From NCBI GenBank assembly GCA_009692065.1, contig SHZY01000002.1, positions 1 through 64,000 of the forward strand: 64,000 nt of DNA. Direction: 5' to 3'. The notes beneath the pieces are model-generated. The model saw only the letters and a program-made list of their open reading frames with translations, was not told the origin of the DNA and made no database searches. Source of the stretch: Gemmataceae bacterium. Its GTDB lineage: Bacteria; Planctomycetota; Planctomycetia; Gemmatales; Gemmataceae. Positions 25,850 to 33,644 of this stretch are shown here, one piece after another. How positions within the stretch are numbered: position 1 is the first letter of the stretch; each line of letters starts with the position of its first letter. A program made the position numbers and the translations under genes.

Positions 25850-27007
25850 TTATTGCGCGAACCCCATCAGCGCTTGCACGACCCCGTCCGCAACACACTT
25901 GCCCCGACGTGTGAGCGCAATTGCATTGCCGTCATCGAGCAGCAATTCATGGGCGACCAGCTCCGCGATTTTCGGCGCGACGAGTTCGTCCAGCGCGAAG
26001 CCCGTTTGCGCGAAGAAACTCGCTCGGTTGATGCCGTCCGCGCGGCGCAATTGCACGGCGATTGTCTCGATGGCGCGTTCGCGAGGCTCCAGGCGCTCGC
26101 TCTGGAAGGTCGGCGACTTTTCCGCCAGCAGCCGCTGGATGTAGGTGCGCACGTCGCGTGTGTTGAGTTCGCGAACCCCCTCGACGTAGCGGGCCGCCCC
26201 GACGCCGAAGCCGTGGTACGCGTGGTTCGCCCAGTACACCTGGTTATGCCGGCAGCGATAGCCGGGCCGGGCGAAGTTCGAAATCTCGTAATGCTCGACC
26301 CCCGCTGCTTCGAGCGCATCCATGGCATGCGTATAGAACTGATACTCCGTATCTTCATCGAGTGCCGTCACCTGGCCGCGCTCGCGCTGCTTCCAGAGGC
26401 GCGTCCCTTTTTCATACGTCAAGCCGTAGGTGGCGAGGTGCACCGGTTGCAAGGCCAGCGCGCGGGCGAGATCGCCGCGCCACTGGTCGAGCGTTTGGCC
26501 GGGGACGCCAAAGATCAAATCGAGGGACACATTGGCGATGCGTGGCCGAATGAACTCCAGCACGCGTGGCACGTCTTCGGGGTGGTGATCGCGTTCGAGT
26601 ACCTTCAGTACGCCCGGCTCGAACGATTGCACACCAAGACTCAAGCGGTTGACGCCGAACTCGGCGAGCAAGGCGATTTTCGCCTCATCGAGATAACTCG
26701 GATTCGCCTCGGCGGAAAATTCGTGGTCGGGCAAGAGCGGCAGCCATTGCCGAACCATGCGCAGCAAACGTTCGAGAGGGCGATGGGACAGATAGGTCGG
26801 TGTGCCGCCGCCGAAGAACACGGTCTGCATCGGCTGCGGTTCGTTCAGTCCTGAGAGCTCGATTTCCAACGCGTCGAGATAGGCGTCGATGCGCTCATCC
26901 TGCCCGACGGCGACCGCGAAATCGCAGTAACCGCAGTGATGGGCGCAGAAGGGGACGTGGACATAGGCGGCGTTGGGAACGAGCCAGGCGGGACGGTCGG
27001 CGCTCAT
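25850..27007 (-). CDS. hemW: Radical SAM heme chaperone HemW
   Basis: The 385-residue protein has the radical-SAM cluster motif CAHHCGYCDF (Cys21, Cys25, Cys28). GGGTPTYL follows, then the HemW-specific C-terminal stretch CRHNQVYWANHAYHGFGVGA. It resembles coproporphyrinogen III dehydrogenase HemN, but it is shorter and lacks HemN's N-terminal extension, which favours HemW, a heme-trafficking chaperone. It is cytoplasmic or membrane-associated. It stands alone on the minus strand between two repeats. Confidence 0.9.
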   Translation of the reverse strand: MSADRPAWLVPNAAYVHVPFCAHHCGYCDFAVAVGQDERIDAYLDALEIELSGLNEPQPMQTVFFGGGTPTYLSHRPLERLLRMVRQWLPLLPDHEFSAEANPSYLDEAKIALLAEFGVNRLSLGVQSFEPGVLKVLERDHHPEDVPRVLEFIRPRIANVSLDLIFGVPGQTLDQWRGDLARALALQPVHLATYGLTYEKGTRLWKQRERGQVTALDEDTEYQFYTHAMDALEAAGVEHYEISNFARPGYRCRHNQVYWANHAYHGFGVGAARYVEGVRELNTRDVRTYIQRLLAEKSPTFQSERLEPRERAIETIAVQLRRADGINRASFFAQTGFALDELVAPKIAELVAHELLLDDGNAIALTRRGKCVADGVVQALMGFAQ

Positions 27008-27027
27008 GAGCGCATTGTATCAGCGGT

Positions 27028-27414
27028 TTATCGTTTAGCGCTCGCAGGCGTCATGCGGGCGCTAAACGCAGAGCTGCGATAATGCGACGCCGCCTCGGTC
27101 TCGATGTCTGGGTGGACCACTTCGACGAATTGGACAAGATCCTTGTGGATCTCGCAATCGATGCCTTGCTGTTCGAGCCATTCGCGGACTTGAAATTCGA
27201 GCGTGTTCTCTCGGAGGCCCTGCTCGCTTTGCCCAAGCAGATTCGGCTCGCACACTACGGTCGCCTCCTTTTCGAGCATCGCGCTGACGTGCTTGCGCAT
27301 GGCCTCGAGTTGGTCGGGGTTCAGGCGCAGCCTCAATTCGGCTCGCTTGAGCACGTTGTCGGTGAACTTGCGGTGATCCTGAAGGTAGACCTGCACTCCC
27401 TGCACGTGGTTCAT
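27028..27414 (-). CDS. Conserved-looking 128-residue protein whose tail is repeat-derived
   Basis: The frame starts at ATG 27414, where its start overlaps the stop of the small upstream frame (TGATGA). The protein is mainly helical and charged (VYLQDHRKFTDNVLKRAELR), with a C-terminal FVEVVHPDIE stretch. No family is recognised. Its GC-rich codon positions favour this strand over the overlapping plus-strand frame. The last dozen residues (SAFSARMTPASAKR) are encoded by the family C palindrome at 27032-27068, so the original stop appears to have been lost or replaced by repeat insertion. Confidence 0.6.
   Translation of the reverse strand: MNHVQGVQVYLQDHRKFTDNVLKRAELRLRLNPDQLEAMRKHVSAMLEKEATVVCEPNLLGQSEQGLRENTLEFQVREWLEQQGIDCEIHKDLVQFVEVVHPDIETEAASHYRSSAFSARMTPASAKR
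27032..27068. repeat. Family C repeat overlapping a gene end
   Basis: CGTTTAGCGCTCGC and GCGGGCGCTAAACG form inverted arms with mismatches confined to the centre. It overlaps the 3' end of the minus-strand gene ending at 27028. Confidence 0.85.
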
Positions 27415-27530
27415 CAGGCGAGCAGGTGCGCGATGATCAACGTGGCCCCGCCGAAAAAGACGATTGCCAACAACGAGACCAGCAGAAACCGGAAGACCGC
27501 AGTTGCGAAAGCGCGGGATGCGAAGGACAT
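27414..27530 (-). CDS. Candidate 38-residue membrane peptide
   Basis: ATG 27530 opens MSFASRAFATAVFRFLLV and continues with a single hydrophobic helix (LLAIVFFGGATLIIAHLL). The stop overlaps the start of the 128-residue gene, which suggests translational coupling. No good Shine-Dalgarno is visible, and no homolog is recognised. Confidence 0.35.
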   Translation of the reverse strand: MSFASRAFATAVFRFLLVSLLAIVFFGGATLIIAHLLA

Positions 27531-27604
27531 GAGGCACTTGGAAGGATCGCGATTATTGGGCTCATGCAAATCTAGCTCGCGATTCTTGTCCAGGCGCAAA
27601 AATC

Positions 27605-27655
27605 GTGAGTGGTGAGTGGTGAGTGAGCTTTGGATATTCACCACTCACTACTCAC
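27605..27655. repeat. GTGAGTGGTGA inverted repeat
   Basis: GTGAGTGGTGAGTGGTGA (27605-27622) pairs with TCACCACTCACTACTCAC (27638-27655) with one mismatch. Each arm is an internally repetitive GAGTGGT tract. It separates the 27.0-27.5 kb frames from the peroxidase gene. Confidence 0.75.
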
Positions 27656-27667
27656 TCCGCCACCTAG

Positions 27668-28246
27668 TTACTTTTTGTTCAGCTCCTTGCGCAGCAGAGC
27701 GAGCAAATCTTCAGCGTCGGGCTCCGTCTCGGCGAGGAATCTCGCCACGATGCTGCCGTCGCGACCGATGATGAATTTTTCGAAGTTCCACTTCACCTCG
27801 CCGGCGTGCTTCGGGTTGGCGTCCTTGGACGTCAGGAACTGGTAGAGCGGCGCGCCGTCTTTGCCGAGGATTTTGACCTTGCTGAATAAATCGAATTCAA
27901 CGCTGTAATTCTTCTTGGCGAAGGCCTTGATCTTGGCTTCGTTGCCTGGCTCTTGCGAGCCAAAGTCGTTGCAGGGGAACGCGAGAATGGCGAGGCCGTC
28001 CTTGCCGTACTTGGCGTGCAGGGCTTGCATGGCCTTGTATTGATCGGTGTAGCCACACTCGCTGGCGACATTGACGATCAGGAGGACCTTGCCTTTGTAT
28101 TTGGCGAGATCAACCTTTTGGCCATCGATCGTGGTAACCTTGAAGTCATAGATCGACGCTTTCTTGCCCGCGCTGGCGGGTTGTCCATGGACCAAGGGAG
28201 GGAGATTCCCGAGAAGAACAAGACAGGCAATAGTTAGGTAACGCAT
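27668..28246 (-). CDS. Secreted glutathione peroxidase-family protein
   Basis: The 192-residue product starts at ATG 28246 with AAGGTGG upstream and carries a signal peptide (about residues 1-22). The glutathione peroxidase fold is clear: VASECGYTDQY with peroxidatic Cys64 in place of selenocysteine, LAFPCNDFGSQEPG with Gln98, and VKWNFEKF with Trp154 and Asn155. These complete the usual catalytic tetrad. It probably removes peroxides in the periplasm, most likely using thioredoxin-type reductants as bacterial Cys enzymes do. A divergent porin gene shares the upstream region. Confidence 0.92.
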   Translation of the reverse strand: MRYLTIACLVLLGNLPPLVHGQPASAGKKASIYDFKVTTIDGQKVDLAKYKGKVLLIVNVASECGYTDQYKAMQALHAKYGKDGLAILAFPCNDFGSQEPGNEAKIKAFAKKNYSVEFDLFSKVKILGKDGAPLYQFLTSKDANPKHAGEVKWNFEKFIIGRDGSIVARFLAETEPDAEDLLALLRKELNKK

Positions 28247-28327
28247 CTGGCAGCCACCTTTCGTGGGAACAGCGATCAGGAAAGTCTGATTTAACGCGTG
28301 TGCCGAGGATAACGATTTTGGCAACTG

Positions 28328-28382
28328 TGGTATACCATATCTGCTCAGATCCGGAATGCACATTTGATTTTAATAATATCAA
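28328..28382. promoter_or_regulatory. Divergent regulatory region between peroxidase and porin genes
   Basis: A perfect 10-base palindrome TGGTATACCA (28328-28337) and an AT-rich symmetric stretch TTGAT/ATCAA (28364-28382) lie in the 264-base divergent spacer. They could be operators or promoter elements for either gene. No specific -10/-35 pair is assigned. Confidence 0.4.
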
Positions 28383-28510
28383 CGGGTGGGAAGTCCAGAA
28401 TGTAGTGGTAGATGCGGCGAGGAGTCGACTTTGAAGGCCGGCCGAGCCTGGCGGAATCGTGTCGGCCTCCAGGAGGCATGTAGGTTCATCCAGAGAAAGG
28501 ATTCTTCCCG

Positions 28511-30304
28511 ATGTTACGCTCGTTATGGAAGACGGTCGGACGAAATGCGCTGTGCGGAGCGACACTCCTGGCCGGCGCAGCGCTGGTTCAAGCCCAGGAT
28601 ACCCTACTGTCGATTCCACAGCGCACGGCGGTGCCCGCGGTTGCCCCGAGAAATCCTGTACTTGGGCAGCCGGTCGCCACCCCAACGGCGGCACCGACCA
28701 ATGAGGCGGCCGACTTGAAGGCTCGCATCGATCGGCTCGAACAACAAAACCGCGAGCTGATGGAGATGCTGAAGGGCATGCAAAAAGCCCCGGCGGCGAC
28801 CAGCCCTACCAGCAGCTCGACTACCAACGCCCTCAGCGTCACCGACGTCCGCCAGATCATCACCGGCTACTTCGCCGAACAGGAAGGCCAGAAGAAGGCG
28901 GCCGAGAAGGCCCAGATCGACACGGGGTACGTCGTCGGCAAGCAAACCACCCTGAGCGGGAACTGGAAGAACCACCAACCCTGGTTTGAGACCGCGGACA
29001 GCGCGTTCCGCATTCACGTCGGCGGCCGTTTTCAGCCGGACTGGGTCTTCGGAGCGACTGCCGACAACGCCGTCACCACGGGCAAGGGCGGCACCGGCGC
29101 GTTCCAGGAAGGCTTCAACTTCCGTCGCGCCCGCCTCCAGGCCGACGGCTGGATTTATGAGGTCATCGATTTCTTCGTCGAGTACGACTTTGCCAACCAA
29201 TTCTCGTCGGGGCAGCCATTCACCGTGGATCCGAAGACAGGGGCCGTGGCCGCGTCGCGCAATACCGACGCCAATACGTTCGGCGTCCCCGCCCCGACCG
29301 ATGTCTGGGCCGGCATCAACTACATGCCGGTCGTCGGCGGTCTCCGTATCGGTAACTTGAAAGCTCCAATCGGTCTCGATCACCTCACCAGCAGCCGTTA
29401 CCTCGACTTCCTCGAACGCTCGACCGGTTTCGACACGTACTACAACCGTCAGAATGGCTTCGAGCCGGGGTTCATGATCTTCAACTACACTGAGAATCAG
29501 CGCATGAGTTGGCAGGTCAGCGCCACCAAGCCCAACAACACGTTGTTTGGCTGGACCACAGGCGGCGGCGAATGGGCCTATACCGGCCGTATCACCGCGC
29601 TGCCCTGGTACGAGGACGAAGGCCGACGCATGATTCACGTCGGCCTGGGCGCACGCTTCACCGACCATATGGACCAGGGCCGCGCGAACCTGAATGCGCG
29701 CTGGCTCTTGCGTGAAGGCGGTCCCAATCTGCAACGGCTTGTCGCGCAGGCCAACCTCTTCGGCGACTCGCAAGCCATCATCAACCCCGAGTTCTTCATG
29801 AACCTCGGACCGTTGAGCGTTCAGGCAGAATACATCGCCAGCCGGGTCACTGGCGTCACCAGCTACATCACCCAGCTCACGGGAAGCACGCCGGTCCCGG
29901 TTTCCTCGCGAAGTTTCGCCAGCCAGACCGCCTACGTCCAGGCGTTGTATTTCCTCACCGGCGAACATCGGCCCTACAGCAAGAGCGCGCTGCACGGCTC
30001 TGGCGCCGCGCCGACACGCGTTGTGCCGAACCGTAACTACTTCTGGGTGCCCGGTAGCGGTGGGAACGGCAACCCGTTCAGTGCCGGCGCCTGGCAGGTT
30101 GGTGTTCGTTACTGCTGGTCCGATCTCAACGACAATGGGATCAACGGCGGCATCGTCAACGAGGTCACCCTTGGCCTCAACTGGTTCCTCAATCCCAACA
30201 TGAAAATCCAGTGGAACTACGACATGGGCCATCGCAAACTCATCGGTGGCACCAGCGACGGCTACTATTCCGGCTTCGGCATGCGGATGGCGTTCGACTT
30301 CTAA
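28511..30304 (+). CDS. OprP/OprO-family (phosphate-selective type) porin
   Basis: The 597-residue protein has a signal peptide (about residues 1-29, ending LVQAQ). A periplasmic coiled coil (ADLKARIDRLEQQNRELMEM, about 70-95) and a Pro/Ala/Thr linker lead into a 16-strand-like barrel. HVGGRFQPDWVF, GFNFRRARLQADGWIY and a C-terminal GMRMAFDF ending in Phe are typical of the phosphate-selective porin O/P family. Substrate specificity is not proven. The N-terminal coiled coil may trimerise the porin or tether it to the cell wall. AAAGGA precedes ATG 28511. Confidence 0.9.
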   Translation: MLRSLWKTVGRNALCGATLLAGAALVQAQDTLLSIPQRTAVPAVAPRNPVLGQPVATPTAAPTNEAADLKARIDRLEQQNRELMEMLKGMQKAPAATSPTSSSTTNALSVTDVRQIITGYFAEQEGQKKAAEKAQIDTGYVVGKQTTLSGNWKNHQPWFETADSAFRIHVGGRFQPDWVFGATADNAVTTGKGGTGAFQEGFNFRRARLQADGWIYEVIDFFVEYDFANQFSSGQPFTVDPKTGAVAASRNTDANTFGVPAPTDVWAGINYMPVVGGLRIGNLKAPIGLDHLTSSRYLDFLERSTGFDTYYNRQNGFEPGFMIFNYTENQRMSWQVSATKPNNTLFGWTTGGGEWAYTGRITALPWYEDEGRRMIHVGLGARFTDHMDQGRANLNARWLLREGGPNLQRLVAQANLFGDSQAIINPEFFMNLGPLSVQAEYIASRVTGVTSYITQLTGSTPVPVSSRSFASQTAYVQALYFLTGEHRPYSKSALHGSGAAPTRVVPNRNYFWVPGSGGNGNPFSAGAWQVGVRYCWSDLNDNGINGGIVNEVTLGLNWFLNPNMKIQWNYDMGHRKLIGGTSDGYYSGFGMRMAFDF

Positions 30305-30317
30305 ACCAAACAACATT

Positions 30318-30345
30318 GCGGAGCGCGGGACAGGCCGCGCTCCGC
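30318..30345. terminator. GC-rich hairpin after the porin gene
   Basis: Perfect 11-base arms GCGGAGCGCGG and CCGCGCTCCGC flank GACAGG, 13 bases after the porin stop. No T-run follows, so it may be an RNA-stabilising hairpin or a weak terminator between the porin and the Cys-rich gene. Confidence 0.5.
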
Positions 30346-30382
30346 CTGGTTCATTCCATTGCAACCCCAAGGATTTCTTCCC

Positions 30383-30820
30383 GTGAAACAGAAACTTCTA
30401 GCGCTGGCCGCCGTCATGGCCGGCGTTGTTTTCGCACTTCAGTCCGCTAGTGCGGACGGCATCCTCAAACGGCATCACGCCAAGCCGGCGTGTGAACCAG
30501 GTTACCAGATCATTGAGGAAACCGTCCTCAAGGACGTGACCCGGACTGTCTGCAAAATGGTCCCCGAGACCAAGAAGAAATGGGTTTATGACTGGGTCTC
30601 CGATCCGTTCTGCATCCGCGACACCAAGCATGGTGATTGCCAGAACTGCTCGGGACCATATTGCCGCAAGCAACTGGTCAAGAGGCAGATCGATGTGCCC
30701 TGCCCGACGATGAAGTGCGTGACGGAGACGATCACCGAGCGCGTGCCGGTAATCGTCTACAAGAAGGTTCCCTGTACGGAAATCGAAACGATTCCGGTGC
30801 AGCCGATGCCGAAGAAGTAG
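30383..30820 (+). CDS. Small secreted cysteine-rich protein
   Basis: The 145-residue protein starts at GTG 30383, with AAGGA nine bases upstream. A signal peptide covers about residues 1-25 (ending SASA). The mature part carries nine cysteines, including GDCQNCSGPYCRKQ and VPCPTMKCVTE, and Val/Thr-rich segments such as ETVLKDVTRTVCKMVPETK. It resembles the tandem ETKxxxVPxC-style proteins of planctomycete envelopes, and I do not know a function. A disulfide-bonded wall component is a reasonable guess. It lies 78 bases downstream of the porin gene on the same strand. Confidence 0.75.
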   Translation: MKQKLLALAAVMAGVVFALQSASADGILKRHHAKPACEPGYQIIEETVLKDVTRTVCKMVPETKKKWVYDWVSDPFCIRDTKHGDCQNCSGPYCRKQLVKRQIDVPCPTMKCVTETITERVPVIVYKKVPCTEIETIPVQPMPKK

Positions 30821-31132
30821 TCCTGCTCCTGGTGACCCCCGCGTTTCCATCAACCGGTGTGCAGTTCTCCTTGTTGCCAAAATCTCCTGTCCAAGAGCGC
30901 CTGGAGCACTCCCATCCGGGCGCCAAAGTGCTTGGGTGAGCGGCAATTGGTAACCTGGGCGACGGCGTAGGCCCCGGCCAGAAACGCCCCCTTGGGCGGA
31001 GAGACCACCGAATTGCCGATGGCCCTCCGCCGTTTTGCAACTCGGGAAACGTTTGATATGGTGCGTCGTATGCCGCGCGTGTAAAATCCGGCCATATCGT
31101 CAGCTCCCAATTTCGGTCTCATGAGGTGCGCC
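30821..31132. other. Intergenic region without recognisable features
   Basis: I see no gene, palindromic repeat or intrinsic terminator in these 312 bases. Its end holds the Shine-Dalgarno GAGGTG that sets the start of the permease at 31133. Confidence 0.4.
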
Positions 31133-32241
31133 ATGAACACCGCGGCTGCTCCTTTCACGTTGGCTCGCGTTCGCTGCTACTGGCGGCCCGTCATCATGGT
31201 TGGCGCGGGCGTGGTGCTGCTTTGCCTTTTCTGGTTCGCCTCGCGGTATCCCCACTCTTGAGCAAGGCGGAGCACGTCGGGGAAGCGATTCCGAGCATGG
31301 CCTACAGCAGCCAGCTAATGACGGTGGCGGCCGACTCTCCGATCTGGCTGCGCATTTTGGCGGCGACCGTCAACTGGCTCGACAGTATGAAGATCGGCAT
31401 GACCTTCGGCGTGTTTTTCGGGGCCTTGCTGCACACCGTTCTCCGCTATTACCCGCTCAAGATCGGCAAGAACCTGTACGTCAACTCTCTCAAAGGGGCG
31501 CTCGTGGGCGTGCCGATGGGCGTGTGTGCCAATTGTGCGGTGCCGACGGCGTGCGGGGTTACGCGGGGCAACGGCCGCGTCGAGGTGGCCCTGGGGTTCC
31601 TCTTCAGTTCGCCCAACTTCAATCCGGTCGTGGTCATGATGACGTTCATGGCACTGCCGCTGGGGATGAGTCTGACCAAATATGCGATTCTGCTGTTCGT
31701 GATCATGGTCGTTGTGCCGTCCTTGATACGGTGGCTCGAACGGGACAAGCCGCTGCCAGTATTCTCGGCCATCGACGAATCAGCGACCTGTGAGATCGCT
31801 CCGATTCCGTTGGACGACTGTCAGGAGCGATTCACGACAGTGTTCGGCGAACTGGCGCGAGGTTTTGCGAAACACGTGTGGATGCTGCTCAAGCCCACGA
31901 TCATGCTCATGCTTCTTGCCAGCGTCGTGTCCGGGATCCTGCTGGTGCTGGTGCTGGTGCCATGGGATTCGTTATTGGCGGAAGTCACGCCCCTGAAGCT
32001 TGCCTTGGTCAGCCTGATCTCCGTTTTGATGCCGGTGCCAATCGCGCTGGACGTGATGTTTGCCGCCCAGCTTCAGCAGCAGAATGTGCCCGCTGGTTAC
32101 GTAATGACGTTCGCCATGACGCTTGGAACGTACAGCATCATCCCAACCATTTACTTGTGGCGCGAGGTCTCCATGCCTCTGGCAGTCTCTCTGTTCGTTT
32201 TCTTCCTGGTAGTCGGCTGGGTTTTGGGAATGGTGTTCTGA
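31133..32241 (+). pseudogene. Permease of the ArsP/YraQ-like (DUF318) type, frameshifted near its N-terminus
   Basis: ATG 31133, preceded by GAGGTG, begins MNTAAAPFTLARVRCYW and a first membrane helix (IMVGAGVVLLCLFWFASRY), but this frame stops at TGA 31259-31261. The rest of the permease continues in the frame one base earlier from about 31254 (LLSKAEHVGEAIPSM) to the stop at 32241. Joined, they give about 369 residues and roughly eight helices with MGVCANCAVPTACGV, the cysteine-containing family motif. A one-base loss around 31250-31258 explains the break. It may be a true pseudogene or a sequencing error. A product starting at an internal codon would lack helix 1. Confidence 0.8.
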
Positions 32242-32290
32242 GGTTTGTCTCCCGTCGAGATTTGGGCGGCTAACACCACCGCAGGCCCAC

Positions 32291-32324
32291 AAGGCCGTCG
32301 ATCCGTCGATGGCCTTTCGTTTTT
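32291..32324 (+). terminator. Rho-independent terminator after the permease
   Basis: The stem AAGGCCGTCGA/TCGATGGCCTT (one G-T wobble) with a four-base loop is followed by TCGTTTTT. It lies 50 bases after the permease stop. Confidence 0.8.
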
Positions 32325-32437
32325 CGCTCACGCTGGGGAATGCGTGCATCGAACCTGGAACAGGTCGGTGGGGCACACGCAAGGTCGGTTGCCGATTCCA
32401 CTGGCAGCAAAATGAGCCGATGATTTCCGACACAACT

Positions 32438-32634
32438 CGCTGATCCCCATAAGAGACAAAAACCACGGGGAAAAACAGGGGGCACGGGGAAGGCCAGGAT
32501 AGGCTGGGAAAGCGTGCGGCAGATCCAAGGGCTCGTGACCGATGGACTGCTCCTCAGTCTTTTCCGGCATTTTCTCAAGAATTTCCCCGTGCTCCCCGTT
32601 TTCCTCCGTGGTTCTCTTGCAGTGGGGATCAGCG
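32438..32634. repeat. Long imperfect inverted repeat (about 50-bp arms)
   Basis: The left arm 32438-32491 begins CGCTGATCCCCA and contains ACCACGGGGAAAAAC and GCACGGGGAA. The right arm 32583-32634 is its inverse (TTCCCCGTGC ... TGGGGATCAGCG). They are separated by 91 bases. The ACCACGG/CACGG wording resembles dispersed repeats of other environmental bacteria. Confidence 0.75.
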
Positions 32635-32934
32635 AGAAGTGTCCGACTTCCTGCCGAAGTGGATTGCATGCGTTGCATGTGGGTGGGGTCGCGTCGGTTT
32701 TGCAACGCCATTCGCATTCCGGGGGCATCTGTGCAAGATTTGTTATCTGTGTCGTTGGTAGGCGCGTGTCGCAATTTGTTGCGCCAGTTTACCTTGTGAT
32801 TGCGAGCAGCTTGGCCTGGGGAGGGGTGAGCATATTGCACCAATGATGAACAGAAAGGGCGTTGCCAAGCCGCAATGCCGTGCTGGCGGGCCGCCAATGC
32901 ACGCGTTACGATGAACCGGCCTTTTTTTGCTGCC

Positions 32935-32965
32935 TTGCCCTGCCAGTCGTATCCTGCCATATAAT
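32935..32965 (+). promoter_or_regulatory. Candidate promoter with perfect TATAAT
   Basis: TATAAT at 32960-32965 lies 31 bases before ATG 32997. TTGCCC at 32935-32940 could be the -35 with a long 19-base spacer. Confidence 0.5.
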
Positions 32966-32996
32966 GGCCGCATCGCGTGTGGCGGAGAATCTTCCC

Positions 32997-33482
32997 ATGT
33001 CAGCAAAACGTGGCCGAGCTTGCGACGACTCGGGTGGGCACTCGCTCGCTCAGCGCCGCATCCGCTACGACGACGATGACTACGACGACATCGACATTGG
33101 CCATCCTCACCGCCAAGACGAGCATCCAACCAGCGCCGGCATGTATGGGTTCATCTTCAGCCTCGTCTCGGCCGGGCTCTTGGTCGTCGTCGTGATCTTG
33201 TGGATTTTCATGCAGCAGGAGGAGCCTGGCCGGCAAAACCTGGAGCGGACGCGCTGGATGATGTACTGGTTCTTGCTCATGGACGTCCTGAGCTTCTTCG
33301 CCGCCCTGACCGCGACCGTCATGGGCGGCCGCGGACTGGCGGCGTCCAATTCACTCTACCGCGGCTACAGCCTGACCGCACTGATCGTCGGCATCATCGA
33401 AATGCTCTTCACGCTCGTCTTCGGCTTCTTCATGACATGCGCTGTCCTGGTCGTCGAGTTGATGCGCAATGCCGGCGGGTAG
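32997..33482 (+). CDS. Small three-helix membrane protein of unknown function
   Basis: The 161-residue protein starts at ATG 32997 (GGAG ten bases upstream; TATAAT at 32960). A hydrophilic N-terminus with the acidic run YDDDDYDDIDIG is followed by three transmembrane helices, near residues 53-73, 90-112 and 128-152. No family is recognised. The in-frame upstream extension is not used, because it overlaps the promoter. The acidic head may bind cations or a basic partner (speculative). Confidence 0.75.
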   Translation: MSAKRGRACDDSGGHSLAQRRIRYDDDDYDDIDIGHPHRQDEHPTSAGMYGFIFSLVSAGLLVVVVILWIFMQQEEPGRQNLERTRWMMYWFLLMDVLSFFAALTATVMGGRGLAASNSLYRGYSLTALIVGIIEMLFTLVFGFFMTCAVLVVELMRNAGG

Positions 33483-33644
33483 TGCGGGGCATGCCAGTCT
33501 CCGCTGTTTTTTGAGCGTATCCTTCATTCCACGCACCGCCGATTGACACGCCCCGGATCGCGCCTGCAATCTTCGTGTCCATCCCAGTTTGCCTAACATC
33601 AAGGACTGTCCGGCTCAAATCAAATGCCAAAGGGAGATTCTAAC

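Larger units (their letters stand above)
32242..32996. other. 755-base gap: terminator, long inverted repeat and promoter, no gene
   Basis: No convincing coding sequence is present. Minus-strand frames here read like translated repeat DNA. From left to right I see an intrinsic terminator (32291-32324), a long inverted repeat (32438-32634), about 300 featureless bases, and a TATAAT-type promoter (32935-32965). Confidence 0.6.

Noticed and set aside
27082-27615. Plus-strand frame of 177 codons overlapping the 128-residue gene
   Set aside because: Leu/His/Val-rich antisense composition, and codon bias at third positions favours the minus strand. The tail runs into the GAGTGGT repeat.
28604-30370. 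Minus-strand frame of 588 codons opposite the porin
   Set aside because: Antisense shadow of the porin coding sequence. The porin has a signal peptide, family motifs and a terminal Phe.
31126-31132. GTG at 31126 as the permease start
   Set aside because: It would give a hydrophilic N-terminus lacking the first helix, while ATG 31133 in the other frame has a Shine-Dalgarno and a real helix. A frameshift explains the data better.
31250-31261. Programmed -1 ribosomal frameshift in the permease
   Set aside because: No X-XXY-YYZ slippery heptamer is present at CGGTATCCCCACTCTTGA, and no downstream stem or pseudoknot is evident.
32270-32960. Minus-strand frames of 152 and 210 codons in the 32.2-33.0 kb gap
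   Set aside because: They translate the terminator, the long inverted repeat and the promoter. Cys/His/Arg-rich with no start signals.
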